Shown here in pieces: positions 63,178-64,000 of a stretch of 64,000 bases of DNA. The stretch's first letter is position 1. Each line of letters opens with the position of its first letter. Source of the DNA: Streptomyces sp. TN58 (GTDB lineage: Bacteria > Actinomycetota > Actinomycetes > Streptomycetales > Streptomycetaceae). Location: assembly GCF_001941845.1 (NCBI RefSeq), contig NZ_CP018870.1:2971501-3035500 (forward strand), read 5' to 3'. A model generated the notes under the pieces. The model had not been told where the DNA came from and searched no databases. It saw nothing but the letters and a program-made list of their open reading frames with translations. A program made the translations under genes and the position numbers.

Positions 63178-63443
63178 ACACCGACTCCCCCGGCTCCACC
63201 GGATCCCCCGGCTCCGTCGGCACCTCCGGCTCCGTCGGCTGCTCCGGCTCGCGCGGTGCCCGGGGCTCGTGCGGCTCCTGCGACGGGGGCGGGGGTCCGT
63301 CACTCCGGAGGGTGAGCGGGTTGTCCACAGGCTGGGGACCGTCCACAGGCGCGGGCGGGATCCCGGAGGGAGGCCGGATCGTGGGGTGTGTCCGGACGGC
63401 GGGTCCGGGCACAGGAACTCTCCCCGTCTGGTGGTGACTCGTC
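63174..63443. other. Undecided region: two overlapping small ORFs
   Basis: On the plus strand a GTG at 63174 overlaps the previous stop (GTGA) and opens 87 codons rich in Gly/Ser to 63437. On the minus strand an ATG at 63445 opens about 119 codons rich in Pro/Glu (EPEQPTEPEVPTEPGD in part) to 63086. Both have about 85 percent GC at third positions. I cannot decide whether either is real. Confidence 0.3.
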
Positions 63444-64000
63444 ATGTCCCGTCCGCCCATGCCCTCTTCGTACTCCCCCGTTCCGGCTTCCCCCGCTCCG
63501 GCTTCCTCCGCTTCCACGCCCTGCGCCCCCGCGTCCCGCGCTCGTACGTCCTGTGCTCCTGCGTCCTCTTCCGCGTCCTGCCTGCGGGGAGCCTGTGCGG
63601 CTGCGGACCCGGCCGTCCCTGCGGGCCTGCCCTCCCGTTCCCTGCCCGTGGGTGCGACCTCCTCCACGTGTCCGCCCCTGCGTCCTGTCCCGCCGTTCCC
63701 GCCGCTGCGGGTGGGGCGGGGATCCGGCCGGTTGCGCCGGGCGGTGCGGCGCCGGCGGCGGGCCGCCTCGGCGGCCCTGGCCGTCGTGGCGGCGGCGGTG
63801 GCCGTGGGAGGCACCGAGGCGCAGGCCTCGCGGGGCGCGCCGCCGCCTGTGGTGAAACCGCCGCCCGCGGCGGTGCGGATGGTCTCGGCGCCCGTGCGCA
63901 TCGCGGACGCCGCGACCGTACGGCTGCTGCGGCCCGGGGACCGGGTCGACGTGGTCGCGGCGGAGCGGGAGCAGCCGCCCCGGGTGGTGGCTGCGGGGGC
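63444..64000 (+). CDS. SAF-domain (RcpC/CpaB pilus assembly-type) protein, 3' end outside window
   Basis: The frame is open to the window end. After a Pro/Ser/Ala/Cys-rich stretch (about 1-90) there is an Arg-rich segment, a signal or anchor helix (AALAVVAAAVAVGG, about 109-125), and the beginning of a periplasmic-type domain with VSAPVRIADAATVRLLRPGDRVDVVAA, quoted here in part as RLLRPGDRVDVVAA. This resembles RcpC/CpaB SAF proteins of Streptomyces. The start is unsure; the ATG at 63444 has a poor ribosome site and the first 90 residues look unlike a protein domain. Confidence 0.6.
   Translation, partial: MSRPPMPSSYSPVPASPAPASSASTPCAPASRARTSCAPASSSASCLRGACAAADPAVPAGLPSRSLPVGATSSTCPPLRPVPPFPPLRVGRGSGRLRRAVRRRRRAASAALAVVAAAVAVGGTEAQASRGAPPPVVKPPPAAVRMVSAPVRIADAATVRLLRPGDRVDVVAAEREQPPRVVAAG

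Noticed and set aside
63388..63855. A 155-codon Pro/Arg-rich frame at the window end
   Set aside because: It is the wrong frame over the SAF-domain protein, which has a recognisable helix and VDVVAA-type domain start.

Overview
The window is very GC-rich, with strong G/C bias at third codon positions, many GTG starts, several apparently leaderless genes and many 4-base start/stop overlaps. It carries Streptomyces hallmark genes: an SsgA-like sporulation protein, a SepX/GlpR-type division protein, a tricorn protease, an Rpf with G5 and DUF348 domains, and a bacterial protein O-mannosyltransferase. Together these point to a Streptomyces or close relative and to a conserved core part of the chromosome. 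I see no insertion sequence, prophage, CRISPR array or biosynthetic gene cluster.

Layout. 1-2854 (+): the end of prs, rplY (L25/Ctc), pth and a sortase-type surface protein. 2931-5699 (-): ppc. 6069-7717 (+): an acyl-CoA desaturase coupled to a TetR regulator, with a tandem operator-like repeat at the promoter. 7785-9681: a VOC protein and a methyltransferase, divergent from a MarR regulator. 9640-12941 (-): two orphan LuxR-type response regulators on either side of galE, with a repetitive non-coding tract downstream of galE. 13067-16490 (-): two tandem proline-rich, single-pass membrane proteins with PQQ-type beta-propellers. 16644-19806 (-): an ABC-F protein and an acyltransferase-3. 19992-26254 (-): ispE, ksgA, an rpfB-like gene, tatD, a zinc-ribbon protein and rsmI. 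26333-30355: pmt, a small secreted Cys protein and a penicillin-binding protein. 30377-34157 (-): a serine hydrolase and an ECF-type Ni/Co transporter (cbiO/Q/M) preceded by a Nur-box-like site; ssgE follows at 34329 (+).

34810-37732 (-): a TetR-MMPL pair with two palindromic operator-like sites. 37884-41153 (+): tricorn protease. 41242-44659 (-): a Baeyer-Villiger-type monooxygenase, an alpha/beta hydrolase and an SDR, arranged like the mycobacterial mymA-lipR-sadH genes, with a divergent MerR gene. 45521-48300: xthA, a GNAT and a CoA transferase. 48410-48483 (-): tRNA-Ala(CGC) with its own promoter and terminator. 48562-53881 (-): sepX/glpR, a GNAT, mog, moaC, a glp/moeA-type gene and galU. 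This places a gephyrin-like protein and its predicted membrane receptor in one neighbourhood. 53973-64000: 5-FTHF cyclo-ligase, penicillin acylase, a K+/H+ antiporter (probably with a CTG start), an MFS transporter, an FmdB zinc-ribbon gene behind a CIRCE-like element, MTA phosphorylase, an AhpD-like protein and the start of an RcpC/CpaB-type SAF-domain protein cut by the window end.

Most of the coding content is housekeeping. The more unusual material is regulatory: the Nur-box-like and CIRCE-like sites, the tandem TetR-type operators, dispersed GC-rich repeats, and a back-to-back pair of leaderless promoters in 38 bp. All functional calls come from reading motifs by eye; no database search was run.
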